Below, piece after piece: positions 47,459-58,481 of a DNA stretch of 64,000 nt (positions are counted from its first letter, which is position 1; each line of letters begins with the position of its first letter). Position numbers and translations under genes: made by a program. Origin of the DNA: Calothrix sp. PCC 7103. Lineage in GTDB: Bacteria > Cyanobacteriota > Cyanobacteriia > Cyanobacteriales > Nostocaceae. The stretch lies in contig NZ_KB217478.1 in the NCBI RefSeq assembly GCF_000331305.1, positions 8,463,481 through 8,527,480 of the forward strand, given 5' to 3'. The notes below the pieces were generated by a model. The model ran no database searches. It was not told the origin of the DNA and was given only the letters and a program-made list of their open reading frames with translations.

Positions 47459-47836
47459 ATGACTCTTACAATGTTAAGCACAATTTTAATAGTCGAAGAT
47501 TCTCCTAGTGAACTAGAGTTGATGAGTCACTATCTCAAAGAAAGTGGCTACGAAGTTATTCAAGCGACAGGCGCCAAAGAAGCTTTGGAAAAAGTCTCGA
47601 TAGAAAAGCCTGATGTGATAGTAACCGATGTTGTAATGCCTGGAATGAGCGGTTTTGAACTGTGCCGTGCGCTCAAGCGAAATCCTAACACAGAAAACGT
47701 ACCAATTGTTGTTTGCAGTTCCAAAAACCAAGAGATTGACCGTTTGTGGGCAATGCGACAAGGTGCTGATGCTTATTTAACTAAACCTTACACGCGCGAC
47801 GAACTACTGCTAGCTATCAAATCACTTGCAATGTAA
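47459..47836 (+). CDS. hmpB: CheY-like response regulator
   Basis: 125 residues from ATG 47459, which has GAGGG at 47446-47450; the frame extends upstream without similarity. A single receiver domain with acidic pocket VEDSPSE, phospho-acceptor Asp57 in VIVTDVVMPGMSG, Ser/Thr in VVCSSK and Lys in LTKPY. The stand-alone CheY/PilH-type regulator of the operon, probably acting on type IV pilus motors or as a phosphate sink. 103 bp after the PatA-type gene and 7 bp before the CheW gene. Confidence 0.85.
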   Translation: MTLTMLSTILIVEDSPSELELMSHYLKESGYEVIQATGAKEALEKVSIEKPDVIVTDVVMPGMSGFELCRALKRNPNTENVPIVVCSSKNQEIDRLWAMRQGADAYLTKPYTRDELLLAIKSLAM

Positions 47837-47843
47837 TTAATAT

Positions 47844-48341
47844 ATGAACAATCCAAAACTTCCACTCTCGACAACAGAAAACTTAAGTAGCTTGGGAGAC
47901 GGCTATCTCAAGTTTCATATTAACCAGCAAACTACTGCGGTTATTTCAATGCTTCATACTCAAGAAGCTATTGTAGTGCCTGTTGAGTCAGTAACTTCGA
48001 TGCCGGGAATGCGAGAGTGTATTTTGGGGTTGATGAATTGGCGTAGTCGCATAGTTTGGGTAGTTGATTTACCAAGAATACTCAATTTAGAGTCTATAGA
48101 AACTCGATTGCGTCAGTACAGCGTAATTATTATACGAGTTGATTCACTATTATTAGGCTTGGTTGTTGATGACATTATTGGCACTGTCAAATTTATTGCT
48201 GATGAGATTCATTCGCCAATTGGACAAGTTGCATCAAGCTTAGTTCCATATTTACGCGGTTGCTTTATACAGCAGCAAGAAACGCTATTAGTGTTAGATG
48301 CTCATGCAATTGTACATTCTTCTGCGTTAAAAACAGATTAA
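47844..48341 (+). CDS. hmpC: CheW-like adaptor protein
   Basis: 165 residues, a single CheW (SH3-like) domain. Typical segments are MPGMRECILGLMNWRSRIVW and VDLPRIL, then YSVIIIRVDSLLLGLVVDDI. It would couple the MCP to the CheA kinase at the membrane. It lies directly after the CheY gene; the following MCP is 234 bp away with a family B element in between. Confidence 0.9.
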   Translation: MNNPKLPLSTTENLSSLGDGYLKFHINQQTTAVISMLHTQEAIVVPVESVTSMPGMRECILGLMNWRSRIVWVVDLPRILNLESIETRLRQYSVIIIRVDSLLLGLVVDDIIGTVKFIADEIHSPIGQVASSLVPYLRGCFIQQQETLLVLDAHAIVHSSALKTD

Positions 48342-48404
48342 TTTAATTAATAGTGATGTCGTGGGGGAGAAAGGAGAAGCCTTTACTCCCTTTCCCTCAC
48401 TTTT

Positions 48405-48472
48405 AGAAACCGGGTTTATACGCTAAATCGTTATTTTTATTACAATATTTCAATGAATAAACCCGGTTTATT
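48405..48472. repeat. Family B paired element
   Basis: AGAAACCGGGTTTA (48405) and AATAAACCCGGTTTATT (48456-48472) with loop CGTTATTTTTATTACAATAT, close in sequence to the loop of the 15518-15582 copy. It lies inside the chemotaxis-like operon, between CheW and MCP genes. Confidence 0.85.
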
Positions 48473-48575
48473 CGCTTTTATAAAATGTGCATCTATTGTA
48501 ATGAACGGCTAGTTTGTAAAATGATTTGTTTCCATGATTCGGTGTTCTCGATAATGTATTTGAGGGAAATTATTT

Positions 48576-51350
48576 ATGTTTAATAAAACTGAACCTGCAA
48601 AGAGTAGCGATACTCAAAAGAAACCTTTAATACCTACAGAATCCAATAAAGGCGTAGATAAGAATAATAAAATCATATTGTATTCTCAGGAATCTAATTT
48701 TTCTAATCATAATATTAACAACTCTGTGGCAGGAAAATTTAGACAGCTAAGTTTGCGGACAAAAGCAACAATTATTGCAATTGCAATTGGAACTATTCCT
48801 GTTTTAGGATTTGGAATTTTATCTTACTTGATTGCTAGTAAATCAATTGAAAATAAATTCGCTCAGTCGCAGCAGTCCGAAACTGAAGGTTTAGCCGATA
48901 AAGTTAGCCGCTTTATGGTTGAACGTTATTCTAATGTTCAAGTATTGGCAAACCTACCAATTTTTGCAAATCGAAGAATTCGCGAATCAGTTTCTCCTCA
49001 AGAAAAACAAGTTGTTCTAGATAAAATTGCTGAGACGAGTAAAGTCTATGACAGCATTGCCGTTGTCGATTTGGACGGCAACGTCATTGTACAATCTAAA
49101 GGCAGTGTAATACCATCAAATCTTAGCGACCGAGATTACATCAAAACTGTTAAACGAGACGACCGTCCTTATATAAGCCAGCCTCAATTATCCCCATCAT
49201 CAAATAAGGTCAGTATTTATACTGTATCTCCTGTCAAGGATAATGTAAGTAATGAAACAGTTGCAATTTTAAGAGCAAGAATGCCTGTTGAATCATTAGA
49301 GAATGTGATTCAAAACTATGGGGGGGTCGGTAGAAGATATAATATTGCTGACGCGAATGGAAAAGTTTTTGTCGCAAGTAAAAAAGACCAAGTTGGTAAA
49401 GATATCAATACTCAGAAATCAGGTGGAGACGAAGTTGTTAGCTCTGCTTCTACAACAACTATTCAGGGTTTACCCGATTTAAAATGGAAAGCAGTGTTGG
49501 CAACCAACAAAGCAACAGCATTTGATGCACAGCGTCAGTTATTATTAACTACCGTTATTGGTACTGGGTTAACTGCATTGCTTGTAGCTTTGCTTGCTTA
49601 CTTACTCGCAAAACGTGCAACGGAACCAATATTAAATGCAACTGCTGCGGTTGCTAGGTTAGGAGAAGGGGAACTAGATACACGCTTGGAAGTTGAGCGT
49701 GGTGATGAATTAGGTGTTTTAGGCGCCAATATTAATCAAATGGCAGAGCAAATGCAAGCTCTCTTGAAAAGACAAGAGTTGGATGCTGAACGGGCAACGC
49801 TTTTGGCTGAGATTACATTAAGAATGCGGCAAACACTTAAATTTGATGAAATTACAAAAACCGCAGTTCGAGAAATTCGTCAAGCATTATTAACTGACCG
49901 AGTGATTTTTTACCAGTTCGACTTACAAACTTTAGAAGGAGTAATTATTTCTGAGTCTGTTGTGGCAGGTTACCCAAAAATGATGGGTGTAGAAATTGAT
50001 GACCCCTGTTTTCGCGAGAGACATGCACAAACTTATAAAGATGGACGAGTTCGGGTCATTAATAACATCTACGACGACCCAGGTTTGAAAAATGCTGCTT
50101 GCTACATTAAAATGCTTGAGAAATTCGCAGTCAAAGCTAATTTAATTGTACCCGTAATCAAGCAAGGTAAATTGATTGGGTTGCTTATCGCTCACCACTG
50201 TGACAGTCCTCGTCAATGGCAAGCATCAGAAGTTGAATTGTTTAAGCAACTTGGTATTCAAATTGGCTACGCTCTTGAACAAGCCCAGCTTCTAGAAACC
50301 GTTGAAAAAGGTAAAATGGTTGCCGAACAAAGCACTGAAGACGAACGCCATCAAAAAGAAGCCCTACAAATGCAACTTCTAGAACTACTTAGCGAAGTTG
50401 AAGGCGCCGCTAGTGGTGATTTAACTGTACGTGCGGATGTTACCGCTGGAGAAATTGGCACCGTCGCCGACTTCTTTAACTCGATTGTTGAGAGTTTGCG
50501 TGAGATTGTTACCCAAGTTCAACAAACAGCAATAAAAGTTAACGATTCGATTAACGTTAATTCCGGCGCCATAAACGAACTCGCTGACGAAGCACTCGAA
50601 CAAGCAGCCGAAATAAATCGTACTCTCAGTGCAGTTGATAGCATGACAAGAGACATGCAAGCAGTCGCCCAAAACGCTCAAAAAGCCGCGCATGTGACTA
50701 ACACAGCACGAAACACAGCTACAAAGAGTGGCATGGCGATGGATATGACAGTGCAAAATATCTTGAGCTTACGCGAAACAGTCGGAGAAACAGCGAAAAA
50801 AGTTAAGCGTTTAGGTGAGTCAACGCAGCAAATTTCGCGAGTTGTGGCACTCATTAACCAAATTTCAATGCAAACGAACTTACTCGCCATCAATGCTGGT
50901 ATCGAAGCAGCTCGCGCTGGAGAAGAAGGTCAAGGATTTATTGTTGTAGCTGAAGAGGTAGGAGAACTAGCGGCACGTTCAGCAGCAGCAACAAAAGAAA
51001 TTGAGCAAATTGTCGAAAATATTCAGCGCGAAACCAGTGAGGTTGTACAGGCAATGGAACTGGGAACCACACAAGTTGTGGAAGGAACTCATATTGTAGA
51101 AGATGCTAAATCAAGCTTGAATCAAATTTTAGAGGTATCACGTCAAATCGATGCTTTGGTACAATCTATATCAAATGCTACGGCATCGCAATTAGAGACT
51201 TCCAGCACGGTTAGCGAACTGATGAAGCAGATTGCTGCATCTTCCCAACGTACAAGTACTTCCTCACGCCAAGTTTCCCAGTCATTACAGCAAACAGTGG
51301 CAATATCTGAGCAACTACAATCAACCGTCGGAACCTTCAAAGTCAATTAG
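48576..51350 (+). CDS. hmpD: Methyl-accepting chemotaxis protein with cyanobacteriochrome-like GAF domain
   Basis: 924 residues. Disordered start (1-58), membrane helix (about 64-86), Cache-type periplasmic sensor (about 95-318), second helix (about 322-345), HAMP (about 346-398), a GAF domain (about 410-575), then MCP signalling helices to the end with [18 protein letters not shown]. The GAF domain contains D476-P-C478-F, a DXCF motif, and Cys509 at the place where bilins attach, though followed by Tyr instead of His. If it binds a bilin it would be a photoreceptor. Corresponds by position to HmpD/PilJ, which controls pilus motility and polysaccharide secretion. Confidence 0.82.
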   Translation: MFNKTEPAKSSDTQKKPLIPTESNKGVDKNNKIILYSQESNFSNHNINNSVAGKFRQLSLRTKATIIAIAIGTIPVLGFGILSYLIASKSIENKFAQSQQSETEGLADKVSRFMVERYSNVQVLANLPIFANRRIRESVSPQEKQVVLDKIAETSKVYDSIAVVDLDGNVIVQSKGSVIPSNLSDRDYIKTVKRDDRPYISQPQLSPSSNKVSIYTVSPVKDNVSNETVAILRARMPVESLENVIQNYGGVGRRYNIADANGKVFVASKKDQVGKDINTQKSGGDEVVSSASTTTIQGLPDLKWKAVLATNKATAFDAQRQLLLTTVIGTGLTALLVALLAYLLAKRATEPILNATAAVARLGEGELDTRLEVERGDELGVLGANINQMAEQMQALLKRQELDAERATLLAEITLRMRQTLKFDEITKTAVREIRQALLTDRVIFYQFDLQTLEGVIISESVVAGYPKMMGVEIDDPCFRERHAQTYKDGRVRVINNIYDDPGLKNAACYIKMLEKFAVKANLIVPVIKQGKLIGLLIAHHCDSPRQWQASEVELFKQLGIQIGYALEQAQLLETVEKGKMVAEQSTEDERHQKEALQMQLLELLSEVEGAASGDLTVRADVTAGEIGTVADFFNSIVESLREIVTQVQQTAIKVNDSINVNSGAINELADEALEQAAEINRTLSAVDSMTRDMQAVAQNAQKAAHVTNTARNTATKSGMAMDMTVQNILSLRETVGETAKKVKRLGESTQQISRVVALINQISMQTNLLAINAGIEAARAGEEGQGFIVVAEEVGELAARSAAATKEIEQIVENIQRETSEVVQAMELGTTQVVEGTHIVEDAKSSLNQILEVSRQIDALVQSISNATASQLETSSTVSELMKQIAASSQRTSTSSRQVSQSLQQTVAISEQLQSTVGTFKVN

Positions 51351-51676
51351 TTAATGGTTAATAGTGAGCATCCGCTTGTAACAGGCGCTTTGGGTTAGTC
51401 TTTGAGTAAGGCACAAATGTAGCAAGAGATTATGCGTAGTAGCAAAAATTAATAGTTTGTAGTTGATAGTTCTTGCATCCCTGTTAGTATTAGCTATTAA
51501 CTAGTTTAGGAGATATGTTACTCACTATAACCTTTTACACAAATAACCCAAAGCTAGCTAATGGTTTTAACCTAAAGCTAGGCTAAATTAATTAGCCAAT
51601 ACCAGTTACTTATTATCCGAAAAAAAAATAAACAGATAACAAAAAACCAATAACTAATGACTAAGGGCTAGTAATC
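51351..51676. other. Spacer between MCP and CheA genes
   Basis: 326 bp of AT-rich, repeat-like sequence (near-direct repeats of TTAATGGTTAATAG and CCAATAACTAATGACT). No gene. It contains the AAAGCTAGCT / AAAGCTAGGCT pair at 51551-51585. Confidence 0.4.
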
Positions 51677-54600
51677 ATGTCACAGGATAAAGAGCATGAA
51701 ATCCAGATGCAGTTTCTGGAAGAAGCGACGGATTATCTGAATACGCTCGAAGGAGTTCTTCTTGAAATCGACAGCAACCGAATTGATATTGATAAAATCA
51801 ATGCGGCACTAAGAGCTGCCCACTCAATTAAAGGTGGAGCAGGAATGATGGGGTTTCGTGTGTTAAGCGATTTGGCGCACCGAATAGAAGATTCGTTTAA
51901 AGTTTTAAAAACAAAACGAAATTCTGTTTCGGTTGATACCGAGCTTCAAAGTTTGTTGCTAACAGGTGTTGATTGGCTGCGTCAAATCGTCGATTTACAT
52001 TCGCAGGGTGCCACTTTAGACTCAGAATGGCTAGCAACTTTTTGTAACCCTGTTTTCGATGAGTTGCACGAGCGTTTAGGAGACCCAAGCGAAGAAGATG
52101 CTTCGACTATCCTGTCATCAGAAGATGGGCAAGATATAATTCCCCTATTATTTCAGACTGAGGTGGAAGGCTGTTTAGAGCGTCTTGAGTCGATGTTGGC
52201 AGACAACCAACCCGAAAGCTTATTGGAAGAAGTCAGCATTATGGCTGCTGAGTTGGGTGGGTTAGGGGAGATGTTACAACTCGAATCTTTTAGCCGTTTA
52301 TGCGAGTCAGTGGCACATCATTTAGAATACGCCGGTCCTGCCCACATTTCTACTATTGCCCGTGCTGCACTTTTATCATGGCGCCGTTCGCAAGCGCTAG
52401 TTTTAACGAATCAACTCGATAGTTTACCCTACGAACTTGATTTAGAAGAAGTTACCCCTGTTAGCACTGATGCCGTTACAGCTATAAATGATACAGAGCA
52501 TGTCGAGTCAACTCTAGAAGAAATTTCTATAGAAATTCCAGATCACATCGGCGCCGCAGAAACAGCAGTTAGTAAAATAGAGTCAAATTGGCTAAACGAC
52601 GAAATTTTACATACTGATTTTGAAGCATTAGAAGCAGCGTTTGCAATTGAAAGTGCAGCAGCAGAATTTGAGGAAGTGCAATTAATCGAAACCGCAGATG
52701 CATATAGCATTATCGGTGATGAATATCAAGATTACCAGCTACAAAACCTCGGTGAGAGTACAGAGCGTAAAGTTGAGCAACCCGAAAAAGCTAGAGAACG
52801 TGACCAAGAAAACACAGTACGTGTTCCTAGTAAGCAGCTTGAACAAATCAACGATTTGTTTGGGGAACTAGTTATTCAAAGAAATGGTTTAAATTTACAA
52901 CTTGAACGTTTACGTAAATTAGTTCGTAACCTTAACCAGCGAGTTCAAGTATTAGAGCGCGAAAACCAGTACTTACGTGCAGCATACGATAAAATTTCCA
53001 CAAGAGCATCTGAGTACTTTAATACATCACCAACAGTAATATCCGAAGTTCCTTCTTACTTTGTTGCCAGCCAAGAACTCGAAGAAAGTTTGGAATTTGC
53101 AGATGGTACAGAGGTGCAAAGTATTGAACATCGCTTTGATGCTTTGGAAATGGACCGTTACAACGAGCTGAATCTATTATCGCAAGAGGTAATGGAAACC
53201 ATAGTTCAGGTGCAAGAAGTTACAACTGACTTACAGTTAAGTCTTGATGATACAGATAATATTTCTCGTAAACTCAATAAAACTTCTAAACAACTTCAAC
53301 GTAAACTAACTCAAGTGCGGATGCGTCCACTTTCGGACGTACTAGACCGTTTTCCGCGTGCGTTGCGGGACTTATGTATTGAATATGGTAAAAACGTTCA
53401 ATTAAAAATAGAAGGTGGAAACACTTTAATCGAGCGCAGCATACTAGAAGCGTTAAACGACCCTTTAATGCACTTAGTTAGAAATGCTTTCGACCACGGT
53501 ATTGAAGACCCCGCTTCGAGGGTAGCATCTGGAAAATCTGAGCAGGGAACAATCGAAATTAAAGCTACACACCAAGGCAACCGTACTATTATTACAATAC
53601 GTGATGATGGCCGTGGTATTCCACTCGCTAAAATTCGCAATCGTGCTTTAGCGATGGGGTTAGATGAAGCATTACTTACTGCTGCCACAGAAGAAGAGTT
53701 ACTATCATTAATTTTTGAACCTGGTTTTAGTACTTCTGAGCAAGTTACCGCTCTTTCGGGTCGCGGTGTTGGCATGGATGTAGTTAGAAATAATCTCAAG
53801 CAGGTTCGAGGCGATGTTAAAGTTAATACAAGTTTGGGTGAGGGAACTACTTTTAGTCTCTCTGTACCATTTACGCTTTCCGTCGCACGAGTGCTGCTTG
53901 TAGAAAGTAACCGCATGTTATTAGCATTCCCTACCGATGTAGTAGAAGAAATTTTCTTGTCACAAGAAGACCTAGTATATCCAATGGGAAATGGAGAAGT
54001 TCTTAACTGGCAGGGTAATATGCTGCCATTAGTGCGTCTGGGTAGATATTTAGAGTTTAACTGTCCTCGCTTTGATAACCCTAACTTAGAAACGGCGCCT
54101 GCAATTAATGCAGAGTCAGTATTAATTATTCGGGGTAATAACCAACCTGTAGCTGTACAGCTAGACAAAACGTGGGGAGAACAAGAAGTTGCGATACGTT
54201 TAGTTGAAGGAAATATTCCATTACCTCCAGGTTTCAACAACTGTACAATTTTAGGTGACGGAAGAGTAGTACCTTTAATCAACGCCAGTGAGCTATTATA
54301 TGCCATTGCAGCTTCAGAACGCACACCTAGGAACCAACAGTTACCATCTGCACGGTTAAAAACTCCTTTCTTGAATTCAGTTGAAGAAAAACCCGCACCA
54401 CCAAAAAACCAAAAAGGTACAATTTTAATTGTCGATGACTCAATAAACGTGCGTCGTTTCCTTGCCTTAACTCTTGAAAAAGCTGGATACAAAGTAGAAC
54501 AAGCAAAAGACGGGCAAGATGCAATTGAAAAACTCCAAACAGGTTTAAGAGTTCAAGCTGTAATTTGCGACATTGAAATGCCGCGTGTTGACGGTTATGG

Positions 54601-54799
54601 GTTCTTAGGACGTGTAAAAGCCAATACTGATTTTAAAGGTATACCTGTAGCCATGTTGACTTCGCGAAGTAGCGATAAACACCGTCAACTAGCAATTCAA
54701 TTAGGTGCCCGTGCTTACTTTTCAAAACCATACAACGAGCAAGAATTACTAAGAACTTTGGAAGAAATTATCTTTCCAATGGCGGGTGCAACTAAATAG
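51677..54799 (+). CDS. hmpE: Hybrid CheA-type histidine kinase with receiver domain
   Basis: 1040 residues. Hpt domain with phospho-histidine His49 in RAAHSIKGGAGMMG; a long acidic linker with a second Hpt-like helical stretch (about 155-260); dimerisation helices (about 385-440 and 495-540); a HATPase (HLVRNAFDHGIEDP, DDGRGIP, GRGVGMDVV); a CheW-like domain (about 735-870); and a C-terminal receiver with Asp965 in VICDIEMPRVDGYG and Lys1017. This is the CheA/PilL-like kinase of the pathway. Corresponds to HmpE by position. No CheR or CheB gene is in the window. Confidence 0.9.
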   Translation: MSQDKEHEIQMQFLEEATDYLNTLEGVLLEIDSNRIDIDKINAALRAAHSIKGGAGMMGFRVLSDLAHRIEDSFKVLKTKRNSVSVDTELQSLLLTGVDWLRQIVDLHSQGATLDSEWLATFCNPVFDELHERLGDPSEEDASTILSSEDGQDIIPLLFQTEVEGCLERLESMLADNQPESLLEEVSIMAAELGGLGEMLQLESFSRLCESVAHHLEYAGPAHISTIARAALLSWRRSQALVLTNQLDSLPYELDLEEVTPVSTDAVTAINDTEHVESTLEEISIEIPDHIGAAETAVSKIESNWLNDEILHTDFEALEAAFAIESAAAEFEEVQLIETADAYSIIGDEYQDYQLQNLGESTERKVEQPEKARERDQENTVRVPSKQLEQINDLFGELVIQRNGLNLQLERLRKLVRNLNQRVQVLERENQYLRAAYDKISTRASEYFNTSPTVISEVPSYFVASQELEESLEFADGTEVQSIEHRFDALEMDRYNELNLLSQEVMETIVQVQEVTTDLQLSLDDTDNISRKLNKTSKQLQRKLTQVRMRPLSDVLDRFPRALRDLCIEYGKNVQLKIEGGNTLIERSILEALNDPLMHLVRNAFDHGIEDPASRVASGKSEQGTIEIKATHQGNRTIITIRDDGRGIPLAKIRNRALAMGLDEALLTAATEEELLSLIFEPGFSTSEQVTALSGRGVGMDVVRNNLKQVRGDVKVNTSLGEGTTFSLSVPFTLSVARVLLVESNRMLLAFPTDVVEEIFLSQEDLVYPMGNGEVLNWQGNMLPLVRLGRYLEFNCPRFDNPNLETAPAINAESVLIIRGNNQPVAVQLDKTWGEQEVAIRLVEGNIPLPPGFNNCTILGDGRVVPLINASELLYAIAASERTPRNQQLPSARLKTPFLNSVEEKPAPPKNQKGTILIVDDSINVRRFLALTLEKAGYKVEQAKDGQDAIEKLQTGLRVQAVICDIEMPRVDGYGFLGRVKANTDFKGIPVAMLTSRSSDKHRQLAIQLGARAYFSKPYNEQELLRTLEEIIFPMAGATK

Positions 54800-54820
54800 T
54801 TAGTAACATCCCAAATTGTC

Positions 54821-54846
54821 TAGAGACGTGATTAATCACGTCTCTA
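54821..54846. repeat. Family A short hairpin
   Basis: 26-bp perfect palindrome TAGAGACGTGATT and complement, 21 bp after the CheA stop. It could end or attenuate the operon transcript before the second MCP gene. Confidence 0.85.
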
Positions 54847-54918
54847 CATTTTTGTTTGTATGGGTTATCATCAATACATCATTTTTGTGGTAATTACGGT
54901 AAATTAGTACTCAACATT

Positions 54919-54933
54919 AGAAACCCGGTTTCT
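54919..54933. repeat. Family B single palindrome
   Basis: AGAAACCCGGTTTCT, 25 bp before the start of the second MCP gene, close to its expected promoter or ribosome-binding site. Confidence 0.85.
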
Positions 54934-54957
54934 TCGCGTAATTAATACTAATATAAT

Positions 54958-57846
54958 ATGTATAAAACAGAACTATCATTAAATAAAAAACGGTTGCCCA
55001 TTTTAGAATATTTCTATAACTTACCAATTAGCCGTAAGCAAATGATAGCTTTAATAGCTTGCGAAATGGTATCTATCCTAGGTATAGGAATGGGCGCCAC
55101 GCTAATTATTACTCAAGGATTACGAAATCAAATACTTGAACAAGCGAAATCAGAAATTGCCGTTACAGATATAAACTATAATATCAAAGTTAATCAAATG
55201 GGGTTTGGATTTCGTGGACAATCAGATAACCTAGCATTAATTCGTGCAACTAAATTTCATAATTCCGGTAGGCCATTAAATCGAATTTCTCGGTCGGAAG
55301 TAAAGCAAATTTTAATTAATGAAGTCAAAGCTAGACAAATTGAATACGCAACCTTGGTAGGTAAAGATTTAAAGATTATCGCAAATGCCAATACTGACCG
55401 AACAGGTGAAGAATTTAATCCAAATAATTTGGTTAGTGAAGTTTTAAATAATCCTAAACAGATTAAAGCATCTCGTGTTGTGAGTTGGAGTGAACTAAGT
55501 AAAGAAGCACCACCTTTACCAACGGGGTTTAGTAATCAAGATGCTTTGATTCGTTATACAGTCACACCTGTAAAAGACCCAGTAAATCAAGTTGTTATTG
55601 GTGCTTTAGTATCAGGAGATATTGTCAATGGCAAAAGTGTAATTGCTAAACAAACTCTACAAGCAACTAGAGGTGGTTATAGTGCAATTTATTTTCAAAA
55701 AGCTAATGGAGACTTTGCGTTAGCTAGTTCGCTTCATCAAGGAGAGTCTCAAGATATTAACCAAGCTTTATCGAATGTTGAACTGCCTATTGAGAGTAAA
55801 TCATTACTTACTGCTGCTGTAAAATCTCCCAACGGTCAAGTTATAACTGAAAGGATGAATATAGGCGCCCAAAGTTATACAATGGCTTTTAAAGCTATTC
55901 CCAGTAAAATTATTGAAAATACAGACGAACAGCAAGCTATTTACGATAAAACTTCAATAGCTATTTTAGTTAGAGGAACACCAGAGTCATCGCTGAATAA
56001 GTTGCTAATGCAAAGTTTATTCCAGCAAATGCTTACAGTGTTTATTGCTTTAATACTAGTTGGCGCCTCTATAATAATATTACGACGGTCAATAGTTAAG
56101 CCAGTTGATAACCTTAAAACTGCTGCTCAAAAATTTGCAGACAGCGTAACTACTGGAAATCATAGAGATATTCAAGCATCGCGAGCGCAAATTTTTGCAA
56201 AAGATGAAATTGGCGAATTAGCAGTCAGCTTCAACACAATGGCTGACACAATTTACACACAAATTCAACAAAGAGAAAGTGAAGCACATTTAGCGTTACA
56301 ACTTAACGCTATTACAGCAGTAATACGCGAATCACTTGATAGTGAGAAAATTCTAAAAGTCGCTGTAATAAATACACGTAAAGCAATGCAAGTTGCAAGA
56401 ACGCTGTTTTACAGTTTAAATGAAGGGCAAAGTCAAGTGGTTGCAGAATCAGTTGACTATAAATCTAACACACTTTTAGGAACAAATATCAAAAATCCTT
56501 ATGACATTAAGGAGAATCTAGAAGATTTACCAATTGGTAGCATTAAGACCGTTAATAATATAGATATTGTTTCCAATACACCGCGCTTGAGCCAGACTTG
56601 TATCAATTACTTACAAAAATTTAACGTTCAAGCATACTTATTAGCGCCTATTTTTGTGAATAAAGAGCTATATGGTTTATTCGTAGCACACCAATGTGAA
56701 GATGCACGTCCGTGGCAAAACAGCGAAATAAATCTATTTAAACAAGTTGCGGTTCAAATTGGTTATGCGTTAGAACAATCTCAACTACTACAACAAGTTC
56801 AACAAGGACGAATACTAGCAGAAACAGTCTCTGTTGAAGAACGAAGACAAAAAGAAAATCTTCAGATGCAGCTTATGGAACTTCTCCAAGATGTTGAAGG
56901 TGCAGTAACTGGAGATTTAACCGTGCGTGCTGATGTTAGCGAAGGTGAAATTGGAACTGTCGCTGACTTTTTTAACTCTATCGTCGAAAGTTTACGTGAT
57001 ATTGTCACGAAAGTAAAAGCAACAGCAACCCAAGTCAATGAAGCAATCGGTTCCAACTCAGGAGAAATTCGACAGCTAGCAGAAGAAGCACTCGAACAAA
57101 CAGCAGAAATTAATAGCACACTTGAAACAGTTGATAGCATGACGATAGAAATGCAAAATGTCGCTGTTTCGGCGCGTCAAGCATCAGCAGTAGCTTCATT
57201 AGCAGCACAAAACGCAGAAGAAAGCGAAAAAGCAATTGACCGTACAGTTCAAAAAATAATGCACTTACGAGAAACAGTAGGTGAGACAGCCAAAAAAGTG
57301 AAGCGTTTAGGAGAATCAACGCAGCAAATCTCGCGGGTAGTATCATTAATCAATCAAATTGCCGTACAAACAAATCTTTTAGCTATTAATGCGGGTATTG
57401 AAGCAGCACGTGCAGGTGAAGAAGGACAAGGTTTTGCGGTGGTCGCAGAAGAAGTCAGTGAACTTGCTGCACGTTCATCGTTTGCGACAAAAGAAATAGA
57501 AAACATTTTAGAAAACGTTCAAAGAGAAGCAACCGAACTAGTACAGGTTATCGAATTAGAAACAACTCAAGTAGTAGAGGGTACGCGAGTAGTAGAAGAC
57601 GCAAAATACAGTCTTGCACAGATTTTGGAAGTATCACGTCAAGTAAACTTACTAGTAAACTCCATCTCTAATGCTACAGATTCGCAATTAGAAACATCAC
57701 AAATAGTAAGTACACTAGTCAAACAAATCGCCTTAACATCGCAGCGTACAACAACATCATCGCAAAAAGTATCACATTCATTACTACAAACAGTAGCAAT
57801 TTCGCAACAACTACAGAAAACCGTAGGCGCCTTTAAGATTAGTTAA
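54958..57846 (+). CDS. Second methyl-accepting chemotaxis protein with GAF domain
   Basis: 962 residues. Membrane helix (about 27-50), a large Cache-like sensor (about 52-350), second helix (about 358-380), HAMP (about 381-435), GAF (about 442-610), and an MCP signalling region nearly matching the first MCP of this locus ([29 protein letters not shown]). The GAF has a cysteine near 548 (SQTCINYL) at the bilin-attachment position but lacks DXCF and the following His. The start ATG 54958 has no clear ribosome-binding site. Probably arose by duplication of the first MCP and took a new sensor domain. Signal unknown. Confidence 0.85.
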   Translation: MYKTELSLNKKRLPILEYFYNLPISRKQMIALIACEMVSILGIGMGATLIITQGLRNQILEQAKSEIAVTDINYNIKVNQMGFGFRGQSDNLALIRATKFHNSGRPLNRISRSEVKQILINEVKARQIEYATLVGKDLKIIANANTDRTGEEFNPNNLVSEVLNNPKQIKASRVVSWSELSKEAPPLPTGFSNQDALIRYTVTPVKDPVNQVVIGALVSGDIVNGKSVIAKQTLQATRGGYSAIYFQKANGDFALASSLHQGESQDINQALSNVELPIESKSLLTAAVKSPNGQVITERMNIGAQSYTMAFKAIPSKIIENTDEQQAIYDKTSIAILVRGTPESSLNKLLMQSLFQQMLTVFIALILVGASIIILRRSIVKPVDNLKTAAQKFADSVTTGNHRDIQASRAQIFAKDEIGELAVSFNTMADTIYTQIQQRESEAHLALQLNAITAVIRESLDSEKILKVAVINTRKAMQVARTLFYSLNEGQSQVVAESVDYKSNTLLGTNIKNPYDIKENLEDLPIGSIKTVNNIDIVSNTPRLSQTCINYLQKFNVQAYLLAPIFVNKELYGLFVAHQCEDARPWQNSEINLFKQVAVQIGYALEQSQLLQQVQQGRILAETVSVEERRQKENLQMQLMELLQDVEGAVTGDLTVRADVSEGEIGTVADFFNSIVESLRDIVTKVKATATQVNEAIGSNSGEIRQLAEEALEQTAEINSTLETVDSMTIEMQNVAVSARQASAVASLAAQNAEESEKAIDRTVQKIMHLRETVGETAKKVKRLGESTQQISRVVSLINQIAVQTNLLAINAGIEAARAGEEGQGFAVVAEEVSELAARSSFATKEIENILENVQREATELVQVIELETTQVVEGTRVVEDAKYSLAQILEVSRQVNLLVNSISNATDSQLETSQIVSTLVKQIALTSQRTTTSSQKVSHSLLQTVAISQQLQKTVGAFKIS

Positions 57847-57847
57847 G

Positions 57848-57919
57848 AGTGCTGAGTACTGAGCGCTGAGTTGTTACTTCTAACTATACTCAGCACTCAG
57901 CACTTTCTACGAGCGCACT
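57848..57919. repeat. ACTCAGC-type inverted repeat between convergent genes
   Basis: GAGTGCTGAGTACTGAGCGC (57847 on) faces ACTCAGCACTCAGCACTT (57889-57906). It belongs to the same heptamer family as 17094-17115. It ends 2 bp from the stop of the DUF427 gene, begins 2 bp after the MCP stop, and can fold as a two-way terminator. Confidence 0.75.
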
Positions 57920-57920
57920 T

Positions 57921-58205
57921 TTAAGCTTCGACTTTGACACCACGCCAGAAAGCTACATATCCTTCTATTTGTTTGGCTTTGTCCTTTGCACTGGGATAAT
58001 ACCAGGCAGCATCTTTGTTAACTTGCCCGTCAACTTCAATGCTGTAATAGCTTGCGACACCTTTCCACGGACAAGTTGTGTGAGTATCGCTGTCTTTGAA
58101 ATATTCTTTGTTAATTGCGTCAGCAGGAAAATAGTGGTTGTTTTCAACGACTACAGTTTTGTCGCTTTCCGCAAGAACGACGCCGTTCCAAGTTGCTTTT
58201 GCCAT
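57921..58205 (-). CDS. DUF427 domain protein
   Basis: 94 residues, the full length of the DUF427 family. Starts MAKATWNGVVLAESDKTVVV, with the conserved YFPADAINKEYF, TTCPWKGVASYYSI and the C-terminal YVAFWRGVKVE. The family is widespread and small, with a conserved Cys-Pro-Trp and aromatic pocket; no reaction is established. Single gene with a convergent MCP upstream neighbour. Confidence 0.92.
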   Translation of the reverse strand: MAKATWNGVVLAESDKTVVVENNHYFPADAINKEYFKDSDTHTTCPWKGVASYYSIEVDGQVNKDAAWYYPSAKDKAKQIEGYVAFWRGVKVEA

Positions 58206-58481
58206 GAGTGGTTTTGGTTATACTGAGAATTTACACTTATTTTACTTTATATATCTTTACATAACAGCAGTTATTAGGCAGCAACATACCAGCGTGGCGC
58301 CAACGTCGTTTGTATTTATTCTTTCCGTAGAATGGTAATATCTATCACTCTTAACTCTTATATATGTATTTATAGCTACCAAAAGTAGCTATAATTTAAG
58401 ATTTTTTATCAAAGGTTAACAATTTACCCATAAAGACGTGTTATTGTTTGGGGAATGTGAGTTGAAAAATCATCCTAAGGT

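Noticed and set aside
53398-54492. 364-codon minus-strand frame inside the CheA gene
   Set aside because: Antisense shadow of a strongly supported CheA/receiver gene; no domain recognised.
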